Origin: M3007 sp964646615
GTDB taxonomy: Bacteria > Bacteroidota > Bacteroidia > Chitinophagales > Saprospiraceae
Assembly: GCA_964646615.1 (NCBI GenBank)
Contig: CAZYEV010000006.1
Coordinates: 1-64,000, forward strand
Direction: 5' to 3'
Length of the DNA stretch: 64,000 nucleotides
The translations under genes were made by a program, and so were the position numbers. Shown here in pieces: positions 50,214-57,818 of the stretch (its first letter is position 1; the number at the start of each line of letters is the position of its first letter). The notes beneath the pieces are model-generated. The model was given only the letters and a program-made list of their open reading frames with translations. It was not told where the DNA came from and searched no databases.

Positions 50214-51383
50214 ATGATACCGCGCACATTAGCCCAAAAGGCCCTTTATTTGGCCTCTAAGTTTCCTATACTCAGCATTACCGGTCCGCGACAATCGGGC
50301 AAAACGACGCTGGCGCGCCATCTCTTTCCAGATTACGTTTACGTTAACCTGGAGCATCCAAACGTTCGGCTGGCTGCCAGGGCGTCTCCGAGCGACTTCC
50401 TGCGGCAAAGCGAAAGGGGGATGATCATTGACGAAGCGCAATACGCCCCGGAACTATTCTCCTACTTGCAGCTAGAGGCCGACGAGCAAAACCGACCGGG
50501 CCGCTTCATCTTGTGCGGCTCGCAGCATTTTTTGCTCATGGAGCGCATTACGCAAAGCCTGGCCGGGCGGGTGGGCATCTTGCAGTTATTGCCGTTTTCT
50601 ATGGAAGAGCTGACCTCGGCGGGGATACCTCGACAGGACGCGCTTTCTTACATTTTTGAAGGCTTTTTTCCGCGCTTGCATGCCGATGCCATTGAACCGG
50701 CCGACTTTTATCCGGCCTATATCCAGACCTATATCGAGCGCGACGCCCGGCAAGTTGTCAATATTTCGGATTTGGATACTTTTCAAAATTTTGTCCGCTT
50801 ATGTGCAGGCCGAATTGGCAACCTGTTCAATCAGAGCGAAATAGGCGGCCTGATTGGCGTGGATCAAAAAACGGCTCGCCGTTGGCTGACCATCCTGCAA
50901 ACGGGCTTTCAGGCCTTCACGTTACCTCCTTATTTTCGGAACTTTGACAAGCGTATCGTCAAGGCTCCTAAGCTCTACTTCTGGGACACAGGTGTTGCTT
51001 GTGCCTTGCTGGGCATCCGCTCGGTAGCGGACTTGCGCCAGCATTTTGCCTACGGCGCGCTGTTTGAGAATTTTATTATTGTTGAAATACTCAAGCACTT
51101 CCTTCATCGAGGTATTCGCCCAAATGCCTATTTCTGGTCGGAGCGCGGGGTCAACGAAGTAGACCTGCTCATCGAGGAGGGCGGCAAATGCTATCCCATA
51201 GAAATCAAGGCAGCGCAGACGGTACAGCCGGCTTTTTTTAAGGGTATTCGGGCTTTCAATAAGGCGTCCGGTAACCCGGTAGAGCACGCGATGCTCATCT
51301 ACGGCGGAGAGGCGTCCTGGCGCACCGAGCAGGGCGAACAGGTGAGGGCGTGGTTTGACCTGCCCACCTTCCTCTCCGGATGA
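50214..51383 (+). CDS. AAA ATPase with DUF4143 domain
   Basis: This 389-residue protein has an AAA_14-type P-loop (ITGPRQSGKTTLA) and Walker B (MIIDEAQYAPELF), then a DUF4143 nuclease-like/winged-helix C-terminal half (SEIGGLIGVDQKTARRWL and FENFIIVEILKHF...YFWSERGVNEVDLLIEEGGKCYPIEIKAA). E-D-x-K in VDLLIE..IEIKAA resembles a PD-(D/E)XK core. The family is often in defence or mobile regions, but its function is unsettled. Its base composition and TTA codon use (followed by T or C several times) differ from neighbours, suggesting transfer. Start ATG 50214. Confidence 0.85.
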   Translation: MIPRTLAQKALYLASKFPILSITGPRQSGKTTLARHLFPDYVYVNLEHPNVRLAARASPSDFLRQSERGMIIDEAQYAPELFSYLQLEADEQNRPGRFILCGSQHFLLMERITQSLAGRVGILQLLPFSMEELTSAGIPRQDALSYIFEGFFPRLHADAIEPADFYPAYIQTYIERDARQVVNISDLDTFQNFVRLCAGRIGNLFNQSEIGGLIGVDQKTARRWLTILQTGFQAFTLPPYFRNFDKRIVKAPKLYFWDTGVACALLGIRSVADLRQHFAYGALFENFIIVEILKHFLHRGIRPNAYFWSERGVNEVDLLIEEGGKCYPIEIKAAQTVQPAFFKGIRAFNKASGNPVEHAMLIYGGEASWRTEQGEQVRAWFDLPTFLSG

Positions 51384-51389
51384 AAGCGA

Positions 51390-53105
51390 CTACCGCCTCG
51401 AAGCCGCATGGCGAGAGGCATTCCGGTTCAAGAGCGCCTGCCACAGCCCGCTGATGCCCATGACTAAGCCACAACCCAGGGGATTGTACCACAGGTAGGC
51501 GTCGCGATCCACGCCGAAGAAGAGCACCAGGATGACGGCCTGGGAAATGACAGCCGCCCAGAAAACCGCTGTGCCTTTGACCTTGGGCAGGAAGAAAGCC
51601 GTAAAAAAGATGCCCAGGATGGTTCCGTAGAACACTGAGCCGATCATGTTGACCGCCTGAATCAGGTTTTCAAACAGGTCGGCATAGCTGGCGAACACGA
51701 CGATGAAGATGCCCCAGCCCACGGTGAACCAGCGCGAGGCGCGGAAGTAGTGCGTGTCGTCTCGGTCGGTAACGATGGAGCGGCGATAGATGTCGGACAC
51801 CGACGTGGCCGTCAGAGCGCTGAGTTCGGAGGCTGTGGTGCTCCAGGAGGCGCAAAAGATCATGGCCAGCATCAGGCCTGTCAGGCCGACGGGCACGTAG
51901 CGGAGGATGAAGTGGATGAATACGAAGTCCTTGTCTTTAGGGTCAGTGCCCGGGCGTGCCTGTTTGACGATGGCTTCGGCCTGCTGGCGCAGGGCTTTGC
52001 GTTCGGCGTCCCACTGCTGCAGCTGGTGGCGAATGGGCTGGGGCAATTGTCCGTTGCTCTGGTGCAGAGTGGTTGTGGCCTCTCGGAGCATTGCCTGTTT
52101 GAGGTGGGCAATGCTGTCGTTACGGGCCTCCAATTGCTGGAAAGCGGCCTCGTAGGGGGTGTTTCGCACGGCTTTCCGATTGGCTTCGTGGAAATACAGC
52201 GGCGCGGGGTTGAACTGAAAAAAGACATACACCATCACACCCACCCCTAGCACCAGCAGCTGCATCGGGATTTTGACAAAGCCATTAAACAGCAGCCCAA
52301 TGCGGCTTTCGCGCAGCGACTTGCCCGACAGGTAGCGGCCCACCTGGCTCTGGTCGGTGCCAAAATAGGAGAGGAACAAAAACGTGGCTCCCAGAACACC
52401 CGACCAGATGTTGTAGCGATCGTGCACGTCGAACGACCAGTCCACCACTTGCGTCTTGCCTGTGGCACCGGCTACGGCCCAGGCTTCGGGCAATCCGACG
52501 CCATCGGGCAGGCTGTTCAAAGCAATGACAAAGGCCAGAACAAGGCCGCCCAGCATGATGCTCATTTGCAGCTCCTGCGTGCGGCTCACGGCCGCGCTGC
52601 CGCCCGAGGTGGTGTAAATGATGACAAACAAGGCCATGAGCGCGTTGGTCAGGGCCAGATTCCAGCCAAAGACAGCGCACAGGATGATGCTCGGCGCATA
52701 AATGCTGATGGCGGCCGCCACCCCGCGCTGGATGAGAAACAGCAGGGCCGTCAGCGTGCGCATACGTCGGTCGAAGCGGTGCTCTAAGTACTCATAGGCC
52801 GTCGTTACCCGCAGCCGATAGTACACCGGCAGCACAAACGCTACCAGGATGAGCATGGCGATGGGCATGCCGAAGTAAAACTGAGCGAACTCCATGCCGT
52901 CGGCAAACCCTTGCCCAGGGGTACTCAAAAACGTAATGGCACTGGCCTGCGTGGCCATGATGCTCAGCCCAATCGTCCACCACGGAAGGTCGCGCTTGCC
53001 GGCCAGGAAGTCCTTGCTGGTACCGATGTGGCGGCTTTTCCAGATGCCGTAAATCACCACCCCCGCCAGCGCCAGCACCAGCACGGCCCAGTCTATTGGC
53101 GTCAT
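51390..53105 (-). CDS. Sodium:solute symporter (SSS family) with long hydrophilic insertion
   Basis: The 571-residue protein has SSS features: DFLAGKRDLPWWTIGLSIMATQASAITFLSTPGQGFADGMEF at the N-terminus, YEYLEHRFDRRMR, YTTSGGSAAVSRTQELQMSIM, YFGTDQSQVGRYLSGKSLRESR and CASWSTTASELSALTATSVSDIYRR. Between helices near residues 305-395 there is an ~85-residue charged, glutamine-rich segment (LEARNDSIAHLKQAMLREATTTL, WDAERKALRQQAEAIVKQA), likely a coiled-coil domain in the cytoplasm or periplasm. Substrate unknown. Its start overlaps the stop of the upstream gene by four bases (ATGA). Confidence 0.9.
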   Translation of the reverse strand: MTPIDWAVLVLALAGVVIYGIWKSRHIGTSKDFLAGKRDLPWWTIGLSIMATQASAITFLSTPGQGFADGMEFAQFYFGMPIAMLILVAFVLPVYYRLRVTTAYEYLEHRFDRRMRTLTALLFLIQRGVAAAISIYAPSIILCAVFGWNLALTNALMALFVIIYTTSGGSAAVSRTQELQMSIMLGGLVLAFVIALNSLPDGVGLPEAWAVAGATGKTQVVDWSFDVHDRYNIWSGVLGATFLFLSYFGTDQSQVGRYLSGKSLRESRIGLLFNGFVKIPMQLLVLGVGVMVYVFFQFNPAPLYFHEANRKAVRNTPYEAAFQQLEARNDSIAHLKQAMLREATTTLHQSNGQLPQPIRHQLQQWDAERKALRQQAEAIVKQARPGTDPKDKDFVFIHFILRYVPVGLTGLMLAMIFCASWSTTASELSALTATSVSDIYRRSIVTDRDDTHYFRASRWFTVGWGIFIVVFASYADLFENLIQAVNMIGSVFYGTILGIFFTAFFLPKVKGTAVFWAAVISQAVILVLFFGVDRDAYLWYNPLGCGLVMGISGLWQALLNRNASRHAASRR

Positions 53106-53677
53106 TTTGAAAAGGATAAGTAAAGAATGACAAAAATAACCACGGCCAAAAGCAGCCAGCTGCCGAAGCCAATGCTGTTCTCTCGCCAGATGTTGAACAT
53201 TTTTTCCATCAGGCTTCGCCAGTCCAGCTCGCCCCCAGAGCCGCGTGTAGCCGGTTCGTGCACTAAGAAAAAGTACTTGCGCTGCCCTTTGCGCACCTGG
53301 TCGCCGTGCTTGGTCAGCACCAGAAAATCGGCGTTCAAAAAGCGAAGGTCAAACAGCTCGCTTTTGCCGGCCAGCTCCAGAATGAGCGAATTGCTCGTGC
53401 CTAATTGCTTCCAGGTGCCTTTGAGCACATTGCCGTCCAGGGACAGCAAGTACTCCCCACCAGCGTTGAAAATGTGCAGGATAGCCTCGTGAAAGCCCTC
53501 GTCGTCGCGCACCTCTTTCCAGCGTTTGCCCAGCCAGAACCCACCCTCGCGCAGGTCTTCGCCGTACGGTATCACCTTGGGCAGGATGAAATCCAAATGC
53601 TGATCCATCGTGCCCAGATCGGCCGGCAACTCCGGGCTTAGTGCGCGGGAAATATCCTTGAATGTGGTCAGTTCCAT
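53102..53677 (-). CDS. C-terminally anchored membrane protein of unknown function
   Basis: I do not recognise this 191-residue protein. It has no N-terminal signal. The C-terminal segment SIGFGSWLLLAVVIFVILYLSFSK (~168-191) is a single membrane helix, so the body probably faces the cytoplasm (tail-anchored). The body is mixed alpha/beta (EGFHEAILHIFNAGGEYLLSLDGNVLKGTWKQLGTSNSLILEL, FDLRFLNADFLVLTKHG). It is translationally coupled to the downstream SSS symporter by an ATGA overlap, which suggests a related function such as regulation or assembly of the carrier. Confidence 0.75.
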   Translation of the reverse strand: MELTTFKDISRALSPELPADLGTMDQHLDFILPKVIPYGEDLREGGFWLGKRWKEVRDDEGFHEAILHIFNAGGEYLLSLDGNVLKGTWKQLGTSNSLILELAGKSELFDLRFLNADFLVLTKHGDQVRKGQRKYFFLVHEPATRGSGGELDWRSLMEKMFNIWRENSIGFGSWLLLAVVIFVILYLSFSK

Positions 53678-53773
53678 CGCTCGTGCCGTTTTTCGCGGGG
53701 TAAAAATCGGTATTCGCCCGCTTCCTGAGCAAAATTCTGCCGACGCAGGCCCTCTCCTTCACGAATGCGTTTT

Positions 53774-53935
53774 TACCACCCAGGCACAAAGCGGTTTTAG
53801 CCACTTTTCCTATCGTACGTACGCATTCTTACCGCTTGTTTTTATCGCCAAGGCACAAAGCGGTTTTAGCCACGAATGCACGTGGAGGTGTCGTCTTCGA
53901 CGCACCAGAAAGCGACACCCCCGAGAATACGAGAG
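53774..53935 (-). repeat. Dispersed stem-loop repeat, copy 2
   Basis: Read on the minus strand, the order is stem GGTGTCG (53919-53913), a 19-base loop, CGACACC (53894-53888 side), GTGCATTCGTG and TTTGTGCCT, as in the copy at 28681-28790. The TTTGTGCCT/GGCTAAAACCGC part is duplicated 69 bp apart (53782-53804 and 53851-53873). Confidence 0.75.
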
Positions 53936-53958
53936 GACTAAGGGTTTTCTGTAACCGC

Positions 53959-53992
53959 GAGGGCGCAGAGAGAGAAGACTCTCTGCGCCCTC
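53959..53992. repeat. Perfect 14-bp inverted repeat
   Basis: GAGGGCGCAGAGAG (53959-53972) pairs perfectly with CTCTCTGCGCCCTC (53979-53992) around AGAAGA. No T-run follows on either strand. It resembles the GCAGAGGCGCAGAG words seen in intergenic repeats of many genomes. Confidence 0.8.
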
Positions 53993-54055
53993 AGTGGCTT
54001 CTATTGTTTCATTGCGTAAAGTGTCGGTTCGGCCGCCGGAGGCTTTCCGCAAGGC

Positions 54056-55606
54056 CTATTGCGACCCGTCGGTGCGGCCGCGCTGGACGGCGTACTGCCC
54101 TACTTTGCGGCCGGTCTCCAGCCCTACCTCGCAGTCGAAGCGGTAGTGGATGCAGCCATAGACGCGGGACTCGGACGCCTCTTTGGCCATCGCCTGCAGG
54201 TCGCTGGCGTGGTCGGGGAAGAGGTAGGCCAGCACCTCGGCAGCGGCGCCCGAGAAGGTGGAGTGTCCGGAGGTGTAGGCCGGGAAGTTCGGGATGCCCG
54301 TGCTGGTTTTGATGCTGCGGTCGGCTTCGGTGGGCCGCATGATCATGTAGTGGTACTTGACGTCCCAGCAGGTAACGCCGGCGTCGTGCAAGGCTGTATT
54401 GACCAGCGCCATGGCGCGGGCGGAGCGGATCTCATTGAATTGCTTTTCCTGAATGAGCTCAGCGGCGCGGCGGTTCCAGTGGCCGGGTGGCGTGTAGGAG
54501 CCGGGGCCGTCGGCCCAATAGGCAGCGATGCGGAACTGCTCACGGGTGCGGTTTTTCGTAATACGGCGCAGTTCTTCCATGTCTGCTTCAAACTCCGGCG
54601 AGCCGGGCATGGGCGGCATGGGCGGGCGCAGGGCAATTTTGGTGGCATCGTCGAAGTTCCAGGTTTTCACATAGCCGAACAGCGGCAGCATGGCCGGTCG
54701 CTCCGGAATGTCTAAGCTGTGCCATTGCTCCCGGATGCCGCGGCTGGCTGCGTCGGCGCGCACAGAGTCCATTTTCGACTGGTCGCCGGCGCGGGCCATG
54801 CCGTCGTTGCGGGCGTAGGTCAGTACGCGGTTGGCCACAGCCTGACCGAGCACGCGGCCCGCATGCAGGTCGCTTTCCACATTGGCGCCAGCCCACAGGC
54901 GGCTCTGGATGTGCTCTTCGGCCATGCGGTCTAAGTACTCCTTCTCTGCCGGGAAAAGCATCTTGAGCAACTCACGCGAAGTGATGGCAATGACGGCGTC
55001 CTCCGACGGATAGGACGGCAGGTCGTTGGTCGGAATGAGCGGCTCAATGCTGGTGTCGTACTTGTAAGGCGCCAGCCGGTTGTGTTGGAATTTAGCGTGC
55101 CAGGCGGCTACCAAGCCATCGTATTGCGCCACTGCCAGCAAAGCCAGCGCCCGCGCCGTGTAGGGCGGGTTGGCAAACGGGAAACGCGGATAGGCGGCCG
55201 GATTGTTCGGGTCTGGATTAGGATACGTTTTGCCGTCAGGGTTGTAGTTGGGCGGTACATTGTACCGGGCGGCCAGCTCGCGCGCGATTTCGTGCCAGCG
55301 CAATATGGCGTTGCCGCCCCAGAAGCGGGCCAGGCGCTTTTGTTCGGGGGGAGCAGCGGCCATTTGCCGCTTCAGGTCATTCAGCTCCAGCTGGTACACC
55401 GATGAAGTGGGCGCTACCGGAGCGGGCACCGGTATTTCCGAGCCGCTCGTCAGCACGCACGTCTTCCACGTGCCGCCGTTGGCGTCGAGGCTGGTCTCCG
55501 GATAAGGGTCGAGCGCCGGGCTTTCCGGGCTTTTTTCGCAGCGAACTAAGAGAAAGAGGACTGCTAAGCCTGTGAGTGTCCACCGAAGGTAAGGCGTAGT
55601 GTTCAT
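54056..55606 (-). CDS. Vanadium haloperoxidase/PAP2-type lipoprotein
   Basis: The 516-residue protein has a lipoprotein signal (LTGLAVLFLLVRC, lipid cysteine ~23) and, in the C-terminal third, the PAP2/vanadium-haloperoxidase motifs: KYHYMIMRP (K..R-P), YTSGHSTFSGAAAEV (P/T-S-G-H) and SRVYGCIHYRFDCEVGLETGRKVG (S-R-x3-G-x-H-x3-D). The domain is long and helical, nearer to bacterial vanadium-dependent haloperoxidases than to short PAP2 phosphatases. It acts at the cell surface or periplasm as a haloperoxidase or acid phosphatase; which one cannot be told from sequence. It lies 51 bases after an outer-membrane protein gene on the same strand and is probably co-transcribed. Confidence 0.87.
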   Translation of the reverse strand: MNTTPYLRWTLTGLAVLFLLVRCEKSPESPALDPYPETSLDANGGTWKTCVLTSGSEIPVPAPVAPTSSVYQLELNDLKRQMAAAPPEQKRLARFWGGNAILRWHEIARELAARYNVPPNYNPDGKTYPNPDPNNPAAYPRFPFANPPYTARALALLAVAQYDGLVAAWHAKFQHNRLAPYKYDTSIEPLIPTNDLPSYPSEDAVIAITSRELLKMLFPAEKEYLDRMAEEHIQSRLWAGANVESDLHAGRVLGQAVANRVLTYARNDGMARAGDQSKMDSVRADAASRGIREQWHSLDIPERPAMLPLFGYVKTWNFDDATKIALRPPMPPMPGSPEFEADMEELRRITKNRTREQFRIAAYWADGPGSYTPPGHWNRRAAELIQEKQFNEIRSARAMALVNTALHDAGVTCWDVKYHYMIMRPTEADRSIKTSTGIPNFPAYTSGHSTFSGAAAEVLAYLFPDHASDLQAMAKEASESRVYGCIHYRFDCEVGLETGRKVGQYAVQRGRTDGSQ

Positions 55607-55657
55607 AGCATTTTACCAATTAAGATTGAGACATACGGGTGATAAGAAAGCAAGCCA

Positions 55658-56563
55658 TTATCGGCTCGTGTTGAACAGATACGAAAGGCCGCCGGAGAGG
55701 GTAGTGCCCTGGCCCACATTCCGACCACTCAGGACCTGCCCAAAGGCGGCTTGCACGGCCAGGCCCTGCCGCACGAAATACTTGGCATAAGCGCCGGCTG
55801 TGGTGGCGCGCATGCGGTTGGTCGGTTGCGGCATCTCGTTGTAGCGGATGTCGTCGCCGCTGGTGCCGGTGAAATAATCCAGCTGGATTTCCGCCTGGAA
55901 GCGGTGGTTGATGAAGCCCAAACGCCCGGTGGCGTCGAGCAGGTTGGGCACCGGCATCCGGTTGGTGTAGTAGAGCTGGTCGTGAAACAGGAAGGCGTCG
56001 CGGTCGGTCGTGACGTCGCTGCGCCAGGTGTGTCCGGCTTGCAGCGTGATGTACCACCCTTTGGCATGGGTGTAGTTCGCAATACCGCGCAGAGAGGCCG
56101 TCCGGCTTTGCATGCCGATATTCAGCGGCATATAATCGGCGGCGTAGTTGGTAACCGGTGTGGATAGGCCACCCGTGGCTTGCAGGCGCACCTCACCGCC
56201 GCCTACATTCGCCTCAAAGGGCTGATACTTCAGCCACAGCGAAAAGTCCTGCAGGCCACGCTGGCCCTGCAGGTAACTGGCCGAGCTGTGCGTCCACACA
56301 TAGGGCAGCGCAGCCAGGACGTTGAGCCGGCGCGAAAGCCCGTAGTCAAAGCCCAGCATAGCGCTTTGCGTCGTAACGACGCCCAGATTGAGGTTGGAGC
56401 GCTTCGTCGGCCCTTCCCAGTAATTCTCCCACCGGGTGTGGGTGTACTGGGTCAGTACGCACCATTGGCCTTTGGCCATCATCAGAGCGTCGTTGGGCAA
56501 TTGCGCATACACTCCTTGCAAGCCAAAAAGTAGAAAAGTCAGGAAAAGGTAGCGTTTGTTCAT
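55658..56563 (-). CDS. Outer-membrane beta-barrel protein
   Basis: The 301-residue protein has a signal peptide (MNKRYLFLTFLLFGLQGVYAQ) and alternating amphipathic strands ending with TTLSGGLSYLFNTSR. It resembles barrels annotated as phenol-degradation-type (MetA pathway) or putative transporters, such as SerC/FadL-like small porins; I am not sure which. ATG 56563 begins the signal peptide. It is the first gene of a probable operon with the haloperoxidase-like lipoprotein and has a strong promoter. Confidence 0.75.
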   Translation of the reverse strand: MNKRYLFLTFLLFGLQGVYAQLPNDALMMAKGQWCVLTQYTHTRWENYWEGPTKRSNLNLGVVTTQSAMLGFDYGLSRRLNVLAALPYVWTHSSASYLQGQRGLQDFSLWLKYQPFEANVGGGEVRLQATGGLSTPVTNYAADYMPLNIGMQSRTASLRGIANYTHAKGWYITLQAGHTWRSDVTTDRDAFLFHDQLYYTNRMPVPNLLDATGRLGFINHRFQAEIQLDYFTGTSGDDIRYNEMPQPTNRMRATTAGAYAKYFVRQGLAVQAAFGQVLSGRNVGQGTTLSGGLSYLFNTSR

Positions 56564-56625
56564 GGGTAAGGCAATTAAGTGATACAAATTTTGCACCAAT
56601 CAGGCGCATTCTCTACGACTTCAGG

Positions 56626-56657
56626 CAAAGGTATAAGATTTGTTGCGCTGACGACAA
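56626..56657 (-). promoter_or_regulatory. Promoter of the outer-membrane protein-haloperoxidase operon
   Basis: On the minus strand, TTG (56657-56655), a 21-base spacer and TACCTTTG (56633-56626) match the consensus exactly, about 63 bases before the start. Confidence 0.75.
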
Positions 56658-56728
56658 AAAAGACAGGTGCTGACTGAGGCAGTCGCATCCACTCCCGTCG
56701 GCACTTATCTACTGACCTCACACAAGAT

Positions 56729-56807
56729 GGCTGCGGAGGCAAGAGGTTGAAAAAACGCTGAAGACACAGGGCCGCAGAGGTGTTTCTCTCGGCGTTTTTC
56801 TGCAGCC
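56729..56807 (-). terminator. Nested inverted repeat ending the EEP gene
   Basis: Outer arms GGCTGC/GCAGCC (56729-56734, 56802-56807) enclose inner arms AAAAACGC/GCGTTTTT (56751-56758, 56792-56799). On the minus strand a T-run follows the inner stem, so it probably terminates the upstream EEP gene transcript. Confidence 0.55.
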
Positions 56808-56844
56808 TCGGCGATGAAAAAAATCCGGTTTAAAGGCCGGCCGA

Positions 56845-57690
56845 CTACTCGTATTCCAGCACCGCATACACGGGCAGGTGGTCCGACGGGTAGCGGCAGT
56901 TTTTGGAGTCGCTCAGCACGGCGTATTTGCGTGTGCGCAGGTTGGCAGTGGTGAAGATGTAGTCAATGCGCAGTTCTACGGGTTCGTGGAAGCGGAAGCC
57001 GTTGAAGGTGCCGTCAGGCCCAAAGGGCGGCTCCTGGCTGCGCGTGCGGGTGTCGTAGAGTTCGCGCAGGAGGATTTGCACCGGTTCCGTATTGGGGCCG
57101 GCATTGAGGTCGCCCATGACGATGGCCGGGTAGCGCGGGCGCTTCATTTCCCACAGCCGCATGAGCAACAGCGAGGCCGACTGGCGCCGCGCCTCGCGCC
57201 CGATGTGGTCGAAATGCGTGTTGAATACCCACAGACGGCGTTTGGCCACGGTGTCTTCCAGCAGCGCCCACGTGCAGATGCGCGGCAGGGCGGCATCCCA
57301 GCCCTTCGACACCTGCTCGGGCGTGGGCGACAGCCAGAACGTGCCGCTTTGCTCCACCCGAAAGCGCCGCTTGCGGTAAAAAAGCGCCGAGTATTCGCCT
57401 GCCTCGCGCCCATCGTCGCGCCCAACGCCTACCCAGGCGTAATCGGGCAACTGCTCCTGCAGAAAGTCGAGCTGGTGCTTCAGCCCCTCCTGCACCCCAA
57501 AGATGTCGGGCGCGTAAAAGCGCAGCTGATCGGCCAGCCAGTGCCGACGCTCCGACCAGGCGTTCTCCCCGTCGGCAGGGTTGTCGTAGCGAATGTTGTA
57601 AGTCAGCACCGAAAAAGACGGCTGCGCAGACGCCGCCATCGCCCAAAAGAAAAAACCTGAGGCCCAAATCAGACAACCGTTCCGAAACAT
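56845..57690 (-). CDS. Secreted endonuclease/exonuclease/phosphatase-family hydrolase
   Basis: The 281-residue protein has a signal peptide (MFRNGCLIWASGFFFWAMAASAQ) and the EEP fold: LTYNIRYDNP, FGVQEGLKHQLDFL (metal-binding Glu), VFNTHFDHIG, VMGDLNAGPNTEP, IDYIFTT and the catalytic SDHLPVYA. Such secreted members hydrolyse phosphodiesters or nucleic acids outside the cytoplasm; the exact substrate is open. ATG 57690 starts the signal peptide and follows a -7 match six bases upstream. It precedes the haloperoxidase operon on the same strand but is separated by a terminator and promoter. Confidence 0.9.
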   Translation of the reverse strand: MFRNGCLIWASGFFFWAMAASAQPSFSVLTYNIRYDNPADGENAWSERRHWLADQLRFYAPDIFGVQEGLKHQLDFLQEQLPDYAWVGVGRDDGREAGEYSALFYRKRRFRVEQSGTFWLSPTPEQVSKGWDAALPRICTWALLEDTVAKRRLWVFNTHFDHIGREARRQSASLLLMRLWEMKRPRYPAIVMGDLNAGPNTEPVQILLRELYDTRTRSQEPPFGPDGTFNGFRFHEPVELRIDYIFTTANLRTRKYAVLSDSKNCRYPSDHLPVYAVLEYE

Positions 57691-57696
57691 GATGAA

Positions 57697-57704
57697 CAAA
57701 GGTA
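57697..57704 (-). promoter_or_regulatory. Putative -7 element of the EEP gene
   Basis: The minus strand reads TACCTTTG, six bases before the start at 57690, so the 5' leader would be very short. Confidence 0.5.
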
Positions 57705-57744
57705 CTGCGGGGTGGGAGATGAGGGGCGGCTGCTTTTTGACCAC

Positions 57745-57791
57745 AAAAAAAAAACCGGGCGGCCCCCCTCAATTCTCAGGAGCCGCCCGGT
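57745..57791 (-). terminator. secDF terminator
   Basis: ACCGGGCGGC (57754-57763) pairs with GCCGCCCGGT (57782-57791). On the minus strand the stem is followed by ten T residues (57754-57745). Confidence 0.92.
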
Positions 57792-57818
57792 CGCATGATT
57801 TTTTCAGAAACGAAAGCC

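Larger units (their letters stand above)
53678..54055. other. Gene-free repeat-rich stretch
   Basis: This 378-base region has no convincing gene. It contains a 23-base direct repeat starting AGGCACAAAGCGG (53782-53804 and 53851-53873), the second copy of the dispersed stem-loop repeat, a 14-bp perfect stem-loop (53959-53992) and further CACGAATGC-like words. It separates two minus-strand operons. Confidence 0.6.
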
